A stretch of 23,528 bases of DNA. It comes from Geobacter sp. (GTDB taxonomy: Bacteria > Desulfobacterota > Desulfuromonadia > Geobacterales > Geobacteraceae). The DNA is taken from positions 1 through 23,528 of the forward strand of contig DNJC01000041.1 of NCBI GenBank assembly GCA_003490025.1. Reading direction: 5' to 3'. Positions 15,529 to 23,504 of this stretch are shown one piece after another. Made by a program: the position numbers and the translations under genes. Position 1 is the stretch's first letter, and each line of letters opens with the position of its first letter. Below the pieces are notes generated by a model that made no database searches, was not told the DNA's origin, and saw only the letters and a list, made by a program, of their open reading frames with translations.

Positions 15529-16089
15529 TTGAAAGATACAATGTTGTGCCGCAGGATGTTCCTCAAATCGTCCGCGTTCTTCGCTGCCACGCTTCTGGGC
15601 GCCAAGTCCGCTTTCTGCAGGATTGCTGACAGTGCCGGGCTCCCCGAAGGGAAGCTGTCGCTGTTCAACACCAACACCAGGGAAAGGCTCACCGTCACCT
15701 ATCGCGACAGTCTCGGGGAGTACTGCGACGAGGCGTTGCAGGCCCTGAACTGGCTTTTCCGCTGCCACAACACCGACGAGGCCACCGCCATGGACCTGCG
15801 GGTCATCGAGTACCTGAACCGGCTCGATAACACCCTCGGCGGCGGCAACGAGATCCACATCATTTCCGGCTACAGGTCTCCCTCTTACAACGCCATGCTG
15901 CGCGGCAAGTCGAAGGGGGTGGCAAAGGACAGCTATCACATGAAGGGAATGGCGATCGACCTCGCCATACCGCGTTTCGGGCTGGACCAGATCAGGCGCA
16001 CCGCGCTCGCCATGGCCGCAGGCGGGGTCGGCTACTACCCCCGCGCCGGCTTCGTGCATATCGATGCCGGGAACTTCAGGGCGTGGTAA
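15529..16089 (+). CDS. Tat-exported DUF882/YcbK-like M15-type peptidase (186 aa)
   Basis: The N-terminus has a twin-arginine signal (R8-R9-MFLK followed by a hydrophobic stretch FFAATLLGA), so the folded protein is exported by Tat. The mature part matches the DUF882/peptidase M15A family: SGYRSPSYN (about 113-121), zinc ligands H137 in SYHMKG and D144 in AIDLA, and H177 in FVHID. Such proteins act on or bind peptidoglycan in the periplasm. The TTG at 15529 is taken as start because AGGGAGG lies 6 nt upstream; the ATG at 15541 is too far from it (18 nt), and the upstream ATG at 15505 precedes it. It is a single-gene unit converging with the NhaD gene. Confidence 0.88.
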   Translation: MKDTMLCRRMFLKSSAFFAATLLGAKSAFCRIADSAGLPEGKLSLFNTNTRERLTVTYRDSLGEYCDEALQALNWLFRCHNTDEATAMDLRVIEYLNRLDNTLGGGNEIHIISGYRSPSYNAMLRGKSKGVAKDSYHMKGMAIDLAIPRFGLDQIRRTALAMAAGGVGYYPRAGFVHIDAGNFRAW

Positions 16090-16120
16090 AAATCCTCTCT
16101 TGCCCTCCCCGAGCGGTGGC

Positions 16121-16139
16121 AGGGTGGGATCGCCACCCT
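16121..16139. terminator. Stem-loop between convergent genes
   Basis: A perfect 7-bp stem (AGGGTGG / CCACCCT) with a GATCG loop lies between the stop codons of the peptidase and NhaD genes. There is no T tract, so it is a weak terminator candidate. Confidence 0.4.
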
Positions 16140-16227
16140 CCTTGTGCATCTGCCGATGGCTGACAGAGCACCATTAATACGGGAGGCGGAGGGAGGCGCA
16201 ACCTGGTAGGGGCGTACGCGGGATGGG

Positions 16228-17511
16228 TTACCCGAAGAGCTTCGTCTGCACGAGGTAGGCGGCGACACCGCAGAAATAGCCGATGAGCGCCAGACCGCTG
16301 ATCCGCTTCACATACCAGAAGAAGTGGATCTTTTCCAGACCCATCGCGGCAACACCTGCCGCCGAACCTATGATGAGGATCGAGCCGCCAGTACCCGCGC
16401 AGTAGGCCATGAACTCCCAGAGAAAACTGTCGGGCGGATACTGGGCCAGGCTGTACATCCCCATGGACGCCGCCACCAGCGGCACGTTGTCCACGATGGC
16501 GCTTACGATGCCTATCAGCGTTACGATGACGTCCAGGCGCCCTACCGTCTGGTTCAGCCAGGTGGCGAGTGCGTTGAGGATATGGGTGTGCTCCAGGGTT
16601 GCTACCGACAGCAGGATCCCTATGAAGAAGACTATGGAACTCATGTCGATCTTCATCAGGGCGTGCGCCAGGGTGAGGTGGATCTTGTCGTCCTCCTCCT
16701 TGTTGCGGTGCACCAGGTCGCCAACCAGCCAGAGAATCCCCAACCCGAACAGAATCCCCATGAACGGGGGTAGGTGGGTCACGGTCTTGAAGATGGGGAC
16801 CGAAACCAAAATCCCGATTCCCATGCAGAACATCAGATTCCGCTCGAACGGGGCGGTCTGCGGCTGGCCGTTCCCCTCGGCCCGGGCCGGCGCGACCACC
16901 TCCCGCCCTTTAAGCATCCAACTCACCACGAGCAGCGGCACCATAAGGTTGATCAGCGAAGGGATCAGGACTCCCTTCATGATCGCCAGTGTCGTGATCT
17001 GTCCACCTATCCAGAGCATGGTGGTGGTGACGTCCCCGATCGGGGACCAGGCGCCGCCGGCGTTGGCGGCGACGACGATCATGCCGGCGAAGAAGAGACG
17101 GTCTTCGTGGTTGTCGAGGAGCTTCTTCATGAGCGAGATCATGACGATGGTGGTGGTCAGGTTGTCCAGCACCGAGCTCAGGAAAAAGGTGACGAATCCC
17201 ACCAGCCACATGAGCGAAGAGAGTTTGGTGGTCCTGATCCGGGAGGTTATCACCTCGAAGCCGTTGTGCGCGTCGACCACCTCGACGATGGTCATCGCCC
17301 CGATCAGGAAGAAGACGATCTGCGCCGTTGAGGCCAGCGACTCGTTCAACTCGTGCCCTACCTGGTGGTGGTCGCCGCTGGAAAGCGCATAGACGCTCCA
17401 GAGCAGCCCGGCCCCCAAGAGGGCGGAGGAGGACTTGTTGATCTTGATCGGATGTTCCAGCGCGATTGCCGCGTAGGCAATGACGAAGATGACGACGAGC
17501 ATGGTAAGCAT
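16228..17511 (-). CDS. nhaD: NhaD-type Na+/H+ antiporter (427 aa)
   Basis: A polytopic inner-membrane protein with about 11-12 hydrophobic segments and the hallmark NhaD motifs: SSVLDNLTTTIVMISLM, GGAWSPIGDVTTTMLW and SAIVDNVPLVAASMGMY. NhaD exports Na+ (or Li+) in exchange for protons. Its length fits the family (about 410-480). The ATG at 17511 has AGGGGA about 7 nt upstream. It is the last gene of a minus-strand run that begins with an IclR regulator and contains a sodium:solute symporter, so it may recycle the sodium that enters with the substrate. The link is inferred from gene order; the family call is firm. Confidence 0.92.
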   Translation of the reverse strand: MLTMLVVIFVIAYAAIALEHPIKINKSSSALLGAGLLWSVYALSSGDHHQVGHELNESLASTAQIVFFLIGAMTIVEVVDAHNGFEVITSRIRTTKLSSLMWLVGFVTFFLSSVLDNLTTTIVMISLMKKLLDNHEDRLFFAGMIVVAANAGGAWSPIGDVTTTMLWIGGQITTLAIMKGVLIPSLINLMVPLLVVSWMLKGREVVAPARAEGNGQPQTAPFERNLMFCMGIGILVSVPIFKTVTHLPPFMGILFGLGILWLVGDLVHRNKEEDDKIHLTLAHALMKIDMSSIVFFIGILLSVATLEHTHILNALATWLNQTVGRLDVIVTLIGIVSAIVDNVPLVAASMGMYSLAQYPPDSFLWEFMAYCAGTGGSILIIGSAAGVAAMGLEKIHFFWYVKRISGLALIGYFCGVAAYLVQTKLFG

Positions 17512-17568
17512 CGGTTTCCCCTACATGAAAAGGATGAAAAAGCGGGTTGGCAAAACGGGGCGTTTGCG

Positions 17569-18033
17569 CTACGCGTCGCCGCAGGGAGTCTGCAACGAGT
17601 TGGCAATCAGCATGCCGCCGATGCCACCGTAGATCAAGCCGCTTCCGCCGCCTGCCAGAAGGAAGCTTAATCCCGTGCCGAAAGCGGCTCCCGCCAGCAA
17701 CGCGCCGCTCACCAGGCCTACCAGCCCCAGGACGGCTCCTCCCAACGCGGTATTGCCGGTTCTGCGTGCCGTCCAAGCGCCGACGGCCCAGACCATGAGA
17801 GTGTAAACAGCATAGCCTCCCAGTGCCCAGCGGGCCGAGAACTCGTCCGTCAAGCCGAGACTGCTAACGGCGGTGGGGAGTACTGTGGCGTTGAAGCTCA
17901 CTCCCGCGGTCGCACCAAGTAAGACCGCCCCGACACTGCGAAGGCGCACCTTTTTTAAGCTGGACAGGATGAAGTTGTTGAAACGTTTGATCATGTTCTC
18001 TCTTGTGGGCATCGGATCGGCGGTAACATTCAT
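17569..18033 (-). CDS. Small glycine-rich membrane protein (154 aa), unknown function
   Basis: After a basic, soluble N-terminus (about 1-32) there are about four hydrophobic segments (33-55, 68-88, 96-116, 118-145), the last very rich in glycine (GGGSGLIYGGIGGM). I do not recognise the family. GAGGAG lies 7 nt before the ATG at 18033. It sits between the SSS symporter and NhaD genes on the same strand, with 88 and 57 bp gaps, and is probably cotranscribed with at least NhaD. Partner or accessory roles for either transporter are possible but unsupported. Confidence 0.75.
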   Translation of the reverse strand: MNVTADPMPTRENMIKRFNNFILSSLKKVRLRSVGAVLLGATAGVSFNATVLPTAVSSLGLTDEFSARWALGGYAVYTLMVWAVGAWTARRTGNTALGGAVLGLVGLVSGALLAGAAFGTGLSFLLAGGGSGLIYGGIGGMLIANSLQTPCGDA

Positions 18034-18068
18034 AACCCAACTCCTCGATAAGGTAAAGCGTTTGTTAA

Positions 18069-18094
18069 GGCGGCCGCCCCGAAGGGCAGCCGCC
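18069..18094 (-). promoter_or_regulatory. GC-rich TTCG-tetraloop hairpin within the transporter operon
   Basis: On the minus strand GGCGGCTGCCC pairs with GGGCGGCCGCC (11 bp, one wobble) around a TTCG tetraloop, 28 bases after the symporter stop. No strong T tract follows, so it may act as a partial terminator or an mRNA-stabilising hairpin that lowers expression of the downstream genes relative to the symporter. Confidence 0.6.
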
Positions 18095-18121
18095 GGTTAG
18101 GTTCCGCTTGTGGGCGGAAGG

Positions 18122-19864
18122 TTAATGTGAGGTGGGAGGAGTGACCAGCTTGCCCGGGTAACGCAGGCTTCCAACCAGGTCCTGGATTTCCTGGGGAGGT
18201 TCCTTGGTGAATTTGCCGACCACCCACATGCAAACGAAGTTCAGTGCTGCGCCGACGGTGCCGATCCCTTCCGGCGAGATGCCGAACCACCAGTGGTCCT
18301 TGTTGTTGAGTTCGGGGGCCACGAACTTGAAGTAGCTGATGTAGGCTGCGACGAAGAGGATGCCTACCGCCATGCCGACCAGCGCCCCTTCCTTGTTGGC
18401 TTTCTTGTTGAAAATACCCATCAGGATGCAGGGGAAGAAGGAGGCGGCCGCAAGACCGAAGGCGAAGGCGACCACCTGGGCCACGAAGCCTGGCGGGTAG
18501 ATACCGAAGAGACCGGCGATGCAGACCGCGACGCCTGCCGCACCGCGTGCCCACCAGAGTTCTTCCTTCTCGGTCATGTCCGGTTTGACGATGGCCTTCA
18601 TCAGGTCGTGCGAGATTGCTGCGGAGATGACCAGCAAGAGACCGGCAGCGGTGGAGAGTGCTGCGGCCAGACCGCCTGCGCCGATGAGACCGACCACCCA
18701 GTTGGGGAGCTTGGCGATCTCCGGGTTGGCCAGAACCATGATGTCCTGGTCGATCTTGACCTCGTTCTTGGTTTTAGGGTCGTCCCATTTCCCCTTGGCG
18801 ATCTGCATGATGCCGTCGCCGTTTTTGTCTTTCCATCCCACGAGGCCGGTCTTCTCCCAGTTCTTGAACCAGGACGGCGCGTTGGCATATTCCACGTTGT
18901 GGACGGACTTGATGAAGTTGGTGCGGGCGAAGACGGCTATCGACGGAGCGGTGGTGTAGAGCAGGGCGATGAAAAAGAGCGCGTAACCTGCGGAGGAACG
19001 GGCGTCGCGCATCTTCGGCACGGTGAAGAAGCGGATCAGGATGTGCGGCAGGCCGGCGGTGCCGATCATCAGCGACATGGTGATGAAGAAGACGTCTATC
19101 CTGGGGCGCTGCCCCGAGGTGTAGGCGGCGAAACCCAGGTCTTTTTGGAGACCGTTCAGCATGTCCAGCATGTATTTCCCCTGGGCGGAGGGGTCGTGCA
19201 GCAGTGCGGCGCCGCCGGCCGAAATCTGGGAGCCCATGCCGAGCTGCGGGATCGGGTTGCCGGTGAACTGCATCGAGATGAATATGGCGGGGATCAGGTA
19301 GGCGGTGATCAGGACGCAGTACTGGGCGACCTGGGTGTAGGTGATTCCCTTCATCCCGCCCAGGGTGGCGTAGAAGAAGACCAGCGCCATGCCGACGACG
19401 ACCCCCATGTTGATGCTGACCCCCATGAAGCGGGAGAAGACCACGCCGACGCCGCGCATCTGTCCCGCCACGTAGGTGAAGGAGACGAAGATGGCGCACA
19501 TAAGCGACAGGACACGGATGGAGTTCGAATAGTACCGGTCCCCCATGAACTGCGGAATGGTGAACTTGCCGTACTTACGCAGGTAGGGGCCGAAGAGCAT
19601 GGCCAGGAGGACGTACCCCCCGGTCCACCCCATGAGGTAGAAGGAACCGTCGCGACCCAGGAAGGAGATCAGGCCGGCCATGGAGATGAAGGACGCCGCC
19701 GACATCCAGTCCGCGCCGGTCGCCATGCCGTTCATGATCGGCGGAACCGACTGTTCCGCGGCATAGAAGTCGCCGGTCGTCTTGGCGCGCGCGGCGATGG
19801 CGATGTAGATGTACAGGGCAAAACTGAGGCCGGTAAGAATCCAGGTCCAGGTAAGAATACTCAT
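18122..19864 (-). CDS. Sodium:solute symporter, large subunit (acetate-permease-like, 580 aa)
   Basis: A 12-13 segment SSS-family transporter of the ActP-like/VC_2705 subgroup (TIGR03648-type), which works with a DUF4212 small subunit; that subunit is encoded immediately upstream. Conserved SSS features include ATGADWMSAASFISMAG and LGGMKGITYTQVAQY. The likely substrate is acetate or another small carboxylate, inferred from family and host type. A soluble insert at about 335-390 contains D346-KNGDG-I352, resembling the calcium-binding DxNxDG loop of EF hands. The ATG at 19864 is preferred over the GTG at 19873 because GAGGTG lies 6 nt upstream of it. It lies 39 bp after the small subunit and is followed by a GC-rich hairpin. 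Confidence 0.9.
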   Translation of the reverse strand: MSILTWTWILTGLSFALYIYIAIAARAKTTGDFYAAEQSVPPIMNGMATGADWMSAASFISMAGLISFLGRDGSFYLMGWTGGYVLLAMLFGPYLRKYGKFTIPQFMGDRYYSNSIRVLSLMCAIFVSFTYVAGQMRGVGVVFSRFMGVSINMGVVVGMALVFFYATLGGMKGITYTQVAQYCVLITAYLIPAIFISMQFTGNPIPQLGMGSQISAGGAALLHDPSAQGKYMLDMLNGLQKDLGFAAYTSGQRPRIDVFFITMSLMIGTAGLPHILIRFFTVPKMRDARSSAGYALFFIALLYTTAPSIAVFARTNFIKSVHNVEYANAPSWFKNWEKTGLVGWKDKNGDGIMQIAKGKWDDPKTKNEVKIDQDIMVLANPEIAKLPNWVVGLIGAGGLAAALSTAAGLLLVISAAISHDLMKAIVKPDMTEKEELWWARGAAGVAVCIAGLFGIYPPGFVAQVVAFAFGLAAASFFPCILMGIFNKKANKEGALVGMAVGILFVAAYISYFKFVAPELNNKDHWWFGISPEGIGTVGAALNFVCMWVVGKFTKEPPQEIQDLVGSLRYPGKLVTPPTSH

Positions 19865-19903
19865 AGTTGTCACCTCGTGGTTGAGAGTTTCGTCGCGTCG
19901 GTG

Positions 19904-20170
19904 TTACCCCTCGTGAACATCGTATTTTTTGTCCAGTTGGTTCATGCTGTAAACGTAGGTGCCGATGAGCACGACGAAGGTCACCAGGGAACCCTGGTTG
20001 GCGAACCAGAACCCGACAGGGAAACCGCCTATGTAGAAGGCGTCGAGCTGGTCCACTATGAGGATGCCGCAGAAAAATGAGACGAAAAACCAGATACCTA
20101 GATGGATGGCGATGATGACGAGGTTTTCCTTCCAGTACGCTTGTAACTCCTTGGTTGCATGGATTGACAT
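19904..20170 (-). CDS. DUF4212 sodium:solute symporter small subunit (88 aa)
   Basis: Two hydrophobic segments (about 16-36 and 60-77) with the family pattern AYWKENLVIIAIHLGIWF and FPVGFWFANQGS identify DUF4212, the small partner of VC_2705-type SSS transporters (TIGR03647). The start is set at 20170 (MSIHATKEL) because GGGAGG lies 5 nt upstream; the longer open frame to 20260 starts inside the IclR stop and its 30 extra residues are unlike the family. It is the first transporter gene of the operon, 89 bp after the IclR gene. Confidence 0.92.
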   Translation of the reverse strand: MSIHATKELQAYWKENLVIIAIHLGIWFFVSFFCGILIVDQLDAFYIGGFPVGFWFANQGSLVTFVVLIGTYVYSMNQLDKKYDVHEG

Positions 20171-20259
20171 GTTTACCTCCCGTCTGTCGATTGAGCTGCG
20201 GTTTAGTGGCTCTGTCTGGCGGTGTTCTTTCCTGCCTCCTTTCCTTTGGATGTGTTTCA

Positions 20260-21030
20260 CTATGCGGGGCAGTAGCCGAAGCTTCCCGACAGCAGATCCG
20301 CCCCTTCCTTCAACGTCGGAATGATTTCCTTCTCTAGGCGCTCAGTCATGATCCTGAACGAAGGGCCGATCAGGATGATGGCGCCGACGACCGCGCCCGA
20401 ATAATCCCTTACTGCGACAGCGACGCTGATTATCCCTTCTCCCAATCCCCCCTTGTCTACCGCGACCCCCTTGTTGCGGATATCCTCCAGTTCCAGTTCG
20501 AGCTTTTTCAGTTCCAGGTTCCCCTTGTTCCTCCCTATTTTCTTCAGCAGTCTTTCAACGAGTTCACGGGAGTCCAGGCACCTCATGACTTTCCCCGCTG
20601 CGTTGGTGAAAAACGGGAGCAGACGCCCGAGCAGAGACGCGGTCTTGACCTGCCGGTGGCTGTCCGCCATGTCGAGGAAGAAGACCTCGTCGTCCTTGGG
20701 TATGGTCAGGTAGATAGCCTCGTCCAGCGTGTCGGCGAGCTTCACCAGCACGGGGTGCGCTGCGTTGATGACGCTCATGTTGCTGAGTTGCTTCTGTGCC
20801 AAGTTCGCGTGGCTGAACACAAGCCGGTAATGATCTTTCAGCCTTTCCACCTGACCTCCGGTGCAAAGGGTTTTCAGGATGCGGGACGTCTTGTTGTCTG
20901 ACAGGCCGATCCGGGAGGCTATCTCGGAGACCTTCACCCTGTCCTGGGCCGCGGTCAGTATTTCCAGAATTTCATCCGTCTTCTCTTTTTCCTTATTCTT
21001 TCCAATCCTGAAACTGATCGTTTTTCGCAT
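20260..21030 (-). CDS. IclR-family transcriptional regulator (256 aa)
   Basis: The N-terminal winged helix (about 18-75, core VKVSEIASRIGLSDNKTSRIL) and the effector-binding domain (about 85-250, with TNAAGKVMRC and GEGIISVAVAVRDYSGAVVGAI) give the standard IclR layout and length. These regulators respond to small organic acids. A basic, lysine-rich segment precedes the HTH. GAGGT lies 7 nt before the ATG at 21030. Gene order, with a two-subunit solute symporter directly downstream on the same strand, suggests it controls that transporter and perhaps itself; its binding site was not identified. Confidence 0.9.
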   Translation of the reverse strand: MRKTISFRIGKNKEKEKTDEILEILTAAQDRVKVSEIASRIGLSDNKTSRILKTLCTGGQVERLKDHYRLVFSHANLAQKQLSNMSVINAAHPVLVKLADTLDEAIYLTIPKDDEVFFLDMADSHRQVKTASLLGRLLPFFTNAAGKVMRCLDSRELVERLLKKIGRNKGNLELKKLELELEDIRNKGVAVDKGGLGEGIISVAVAVRDYSGAVVGAIILIGPSFRIMTERLEKEIIPTLKEGADLLSGSFGYCPA

Positions 21031-21168
21031 GTTTGTACCTCGATGCTACGAACAGCAGGCCGCAACAGCCTGGCACATGCACATCGGCCTTTGCTTCATG
21101 CACCCCTGAACCCCAAACACGGCGGTTTGGACCCAGGGAGAGAAGATGGCGGTACACCTACGTTTGAC

Positions 21169-21219
21169 GCGACTTGGTGCAAGGCGCGACTTAGTGCAAG
21201 GCGCGACTTAGTGCAAGGC
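21169..21219. repeat. 17-bp tandem repeat, three copies
   Basis: Three abutting units of GCGACTTRGTGCAAGGC (21169-21185, 21186-21202, 21203-21219) differ at one position only. They lie about 140-190 bp upstream of the IclR start. The period of about 1.6 helical turns and the location suggest a possible regulator-binding array, but a polymerase-slippage repeat without function is equally possible. Confidence 0.95.
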
Positions 21220-21265
21220 CTTGCTGATTGACAGCAACCTATGCCTGCGAAACGTGGAGGAGCTT

Positions 21266-21580
21266 TTAGAGTGCTGCGGTGGCGAGTGTGGGTGGGGCTC
21301 GGTCGTGTAATTGGGATAAGAGGTTGGTGAGGCCGGAGTGAAACGCGGGGGCGGGGGGGAATGCTTTATTGACGATTGTGGATTTGGAAGAGACAAGCCG
21401 GGAGGGAGGGGCTATGGGTCTCCTGGGCGCAACGATGATCTCTTTTTGCTGCCAGGTGGTGGTTATTTCCGATGCGGGTTTGAAATCGGGGCAGACGTCC
21501 CCGCAGAAGGAAAGGGGGGCGGTGAGAAACATCGTAAGAAGGACTAACTGGATGATTAGCCTGTACATTTTGAAGCCCAC
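21266..21580 (-). CDS. Possible small secreted protein (up to 104 aa)
   Basis: From the ATG at 21568 the N-terminus looks like a signal peptide (MYRLIIQLVLLTMFLTAPLS) followed by a short, proline-rich, probably disordered mature part with two cysteines near its start. A GTG at 21580 gives a frame four residues longer. Neither start has a good ribosome-binding site. A reasonable minus-strand promoter lies at 21642-21670. I do not recognise a family, so a real gene is possible but not certain. Confidence 0.4.
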   Translation of the reverse strand: MGFKMYRLIIQLVLLTMFLTAPLSFCGDVCPDFKPASEITTTWQQKEIIVAPRRPIAPPSRLVSSKSTIVNKAFPPAPAFHSGLTNLLSQLHDRAPPTLATAAL

Positions 21581-21621
21581 TGCTGCCGGTTGTTGGACCG
21601 TTTCGATTCGAATCCAGAAAA

Positions 21622-21651
21622 TTGGCAGCCTTTATGGTGCAAACATATAAC
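21622..21651 (+). promoter_or_regulatory. Candidate plus-strand promoter toward the CBS-DUF294 gene
   Basis: TTGGCA (21622-21627) and TATAAC (21646-21651) are separated by 18 bp. It overlaps a minus-strand promoter, so the two would compete. If used, the leader before the CBS-DUF294 start would be about 365 nt. Confidence 0.4.
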
Positions 21652-21670
21652 AACTTTATATTTTTGGCAA
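21642..21670 (-). promoter_or_regulatory. Candidate minus-strand promoter toward the small secreted protein
   Basis: On the minus strand TTGCCA (21670-21665) and TATGTT (21647-21642) are 17 bp apart. It reads toward the putative secreted-protein frame and shares bases with the opposing plus-strand promoter. Confidence 0.4.
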
Positions 21671-21694
21671 TAACTTTTTTAAAAAAAGATATCG

Positions 21695-21855
21695 AAGGAG
21701 GTTTTTGCGTGTAAATGTCCGTAATTCAAAATGATATGTGTTTTACTAATCTGCGCAGCGTATTTGCTTATCTTTACGGTAAACAAACATCGTGGCTTTA
21801 TTCATGCCGCGGAGAGCACTTCGGCGGCGCTGAGAGGGGGTTGCACTGTTGCTAA
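21695..21855 (+). CDS. Possible leader ORF (46 aa) behind a start-stop element
   Basis: A strong AAGGAGG (21695-21701) lies 7 nt before GTG at 21709, but that codon is followed at once by TAA. An ATG touching this stop (21715) opens a 46-codon frame ending at 21855 that I do not recognise. Translation could start by reinitiation or with a long 13-nt spacing. Because it lies between a candidate promoter and the CBS-DUF294 gene, it may be a leader peptide; a chance ORF is also possible. Confidence 0.3.
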
Positions 21856-22023
21856 ATGACTGTTTTATGGTAATCATTAGCTTGCGTATGCGATAGAACT
21901 GTGTTTTTCAATATATGGGCGGCAGCCGGAGAACGGGGGGGGCCTATTTCCCTTGCCAGGCCACGCGAAACGGTAAATAATACGGCACCTTTCATGTGCC
22001 GCACAAAAGAAGACGGGGGGGCG

Positions 22024-23478
22024 ATGCCATATAACGTACCCGAGGACAGCGTGCTTTTTGTTCGCGTCGGAACCCTCTGCAGGAGGGCGCTCATCAGCTG
22101 CCGTCCCGAAATGACACTGCTCGATGCGGCCAGGCTGATGCAAATGCACGACATCACCGGTTTGGTGGTCGTCGAAAACGAGAGGCCGGTCGGTATTTTC
22201 TCGATCCGCGACTTCAGAAGACTGGTGGCGAACTCGGGCGGCGATCTTTCAGGGCTGACCGTCAGACGCGGCATGACCTCCTGCCTTATCACGATCAGGG
22301 ATCAGGAGTACGCCCTTAATGCCATCTTCACCATGGCCCGGCACAACATACACCGTCTCGGTGTTGTCGATGCCGACGGTAGCCTGGTTGGCATGATCAG
22401 CGACACCGATCTGTTGAGCCTGCAGACAAAGACCCCCCTCTATCTGAGCAGCGAAATCGACGCGGCGACATCGATAGAGCAGTTGCGCGCCATCGGCTGC
22501 AAGATCCTCGACACCGTGGTGCTGGCGACCAAGGCGGGAGCCGACATCCGCGGGCTGGTGCAACTCATCTCGCATTTCAACGACGAGATGACCCAGCGTC
22601 TGATTTACCTGCTCGATAAGGAGGAGGGGATCGTCCTGCCGGCGGGGGCGGCCTATCTGGCCCTTGGCAGCGAAGGCCGCGGTGAGCAGACCCTGAGGAC
22701 AGATCAGGACAGCGCCATAGTCTACGCCGACCGTCTCCCGCCGGAGCAGATCCGTTCCATGGAAAGGTTCGCCAGGCGCATGGTCGAGGCGCTGGAGATC
22801 CTGGGAGTCCCCCCTTGCCCGGGCAACACCATGGCGAGTAACCCGCAGTGGCGCCACAGCCTCTCGGAGTGGAAGGAACTGATCGATCGGTGGATTTCGG
22901 TACCCAAACCCGAGCACATGGTGAATTTCGGGATGTTTCAGGATCTGCGGGCGATGCACGGCGACAGCTCGCTGGAGCAACAGCTGCATGACCAGATCCT
23001 GGCGGGGGTGGAGCGCAACGCCATGTTCCTTGCTTTTGTCGCCAGAAACATACTCCGTTTCCCGCCGCCCCTCGGCATGTTCGGCCGCTTCAGGGTCGAG
23101 AAGAATGGGGAGCACAGAGGGAAGATAGATCTCAAGAAGGCGGGGATCTTCGCCATCACCGAGGGGGTGAGTCTCCTGGCACTTGAGGCGGGGATAGTCC
23201 GAGGCACCACCTGGGACAAGCTGGAACTGCTCGAGAAACGGGGGATACTCTCCGGCGCCGATCTGGAGACGGTGGAGGATTCCTTCAACTACCTGGTCCG
23301 GCTCCGGCTGCAGCGGCAACTAAAGGCGCTCGCCGCCGGCAACCCGCCTTCGAACCACGTCGATCCGCTGGTGATGCCCGACAGGGAACGCGACGCGTTA
23401 CGGGCGGCGCTTAAGGGAGTCGGCACCTTCCTGAACATCATCCGCAATCACTTTCAGTTGAACCTGGTTTCCCGCTGA
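22024..23478 (+). CDS. CBS-pair / DUF294 nucleotidyltransferase-like signalling protein (484 aa)
   Basis: Two CBS domains (about 20-75 and 82-135) form a nucleotide-sensing pair. They are followed by the DUF294 nucleotidyltransferase domain, with G215-SEGRGEQTLRTDQD229 carrying the GS...DxD metal-binding signature, and by its C-terminal helical substrate-binding domain. The family resembles the uridylyltransferase part of GlnD; the substrate is not established. Many relatives have an extra N-terminal cyclic-nucleotide-binding domain, absent here. The start at 22024 is chosen for the G-rich ribosome-binding site just before it; the frame is open 41 codons further upstream but that part is unlike the family. 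In Geobacter-type genomes such genes often neighbour acetate symporters, as here, suggesting a shared regulatory role. That is inference. Confidence 0.88.
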   Translation: MPYNVPEDSVLFVRVGTLCRRALISCRPEMTLLDAARLMQMHDITGLVVVENERPVGIFSIRDFRRLVANSGGDLSGLTVRRGMTSCLITIRDQEYALNAIFTMARHNIHRLGVVDADGSLVGMISDTDLLSLQTKTPLYLSSEIDAATSIEQLRAIGCKILDTVVLATKAGADIRGLVQLISHFNDEMTQRLIYLLDKEEGIVLPAGAAYLALGSEGRGEQTLRTDQDSAIVYADRLPPEQIRSMERFARRMVEALEILGVPPCPGNTMASNPQWRHSLSEWKELIDRWISVPKPEHMVNFGMFQDLRAMHGDSSLEQQLHDQILAGVERNAMFLAFVARNILRFPPPLGMFGRFRVEKNGEHRGKIDLKKAGIFAITEGVSLLALEAGIVRGTTWDKLELLEKRGILSGADLETVEDSFNYLVRLRLQRQLKALAAGNPPSNHVDPLVMPDRERDALRAALKGVGTFLNIIRNHFQLNLVSR

Positions 23479-23504
23479 ACCGGACCGGCGCCCTCCGTCG
23501 CGCA

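Noticed and set aside
16324..17392. Long plus-strand open frames opposite NhaD
   Set aside because: They lie antisense to the clear NhaD gene and have no recognisable motif or ribosome-binding site.
18293..20080. 595-codon open frame on the plus strand
   Set aside because: It is the antisense of the SSS symporter and DUF4212 genes, which have clear family matches; the protein is rich in D, H, G and E as expected for a shadow of GC-rich coding DNA.
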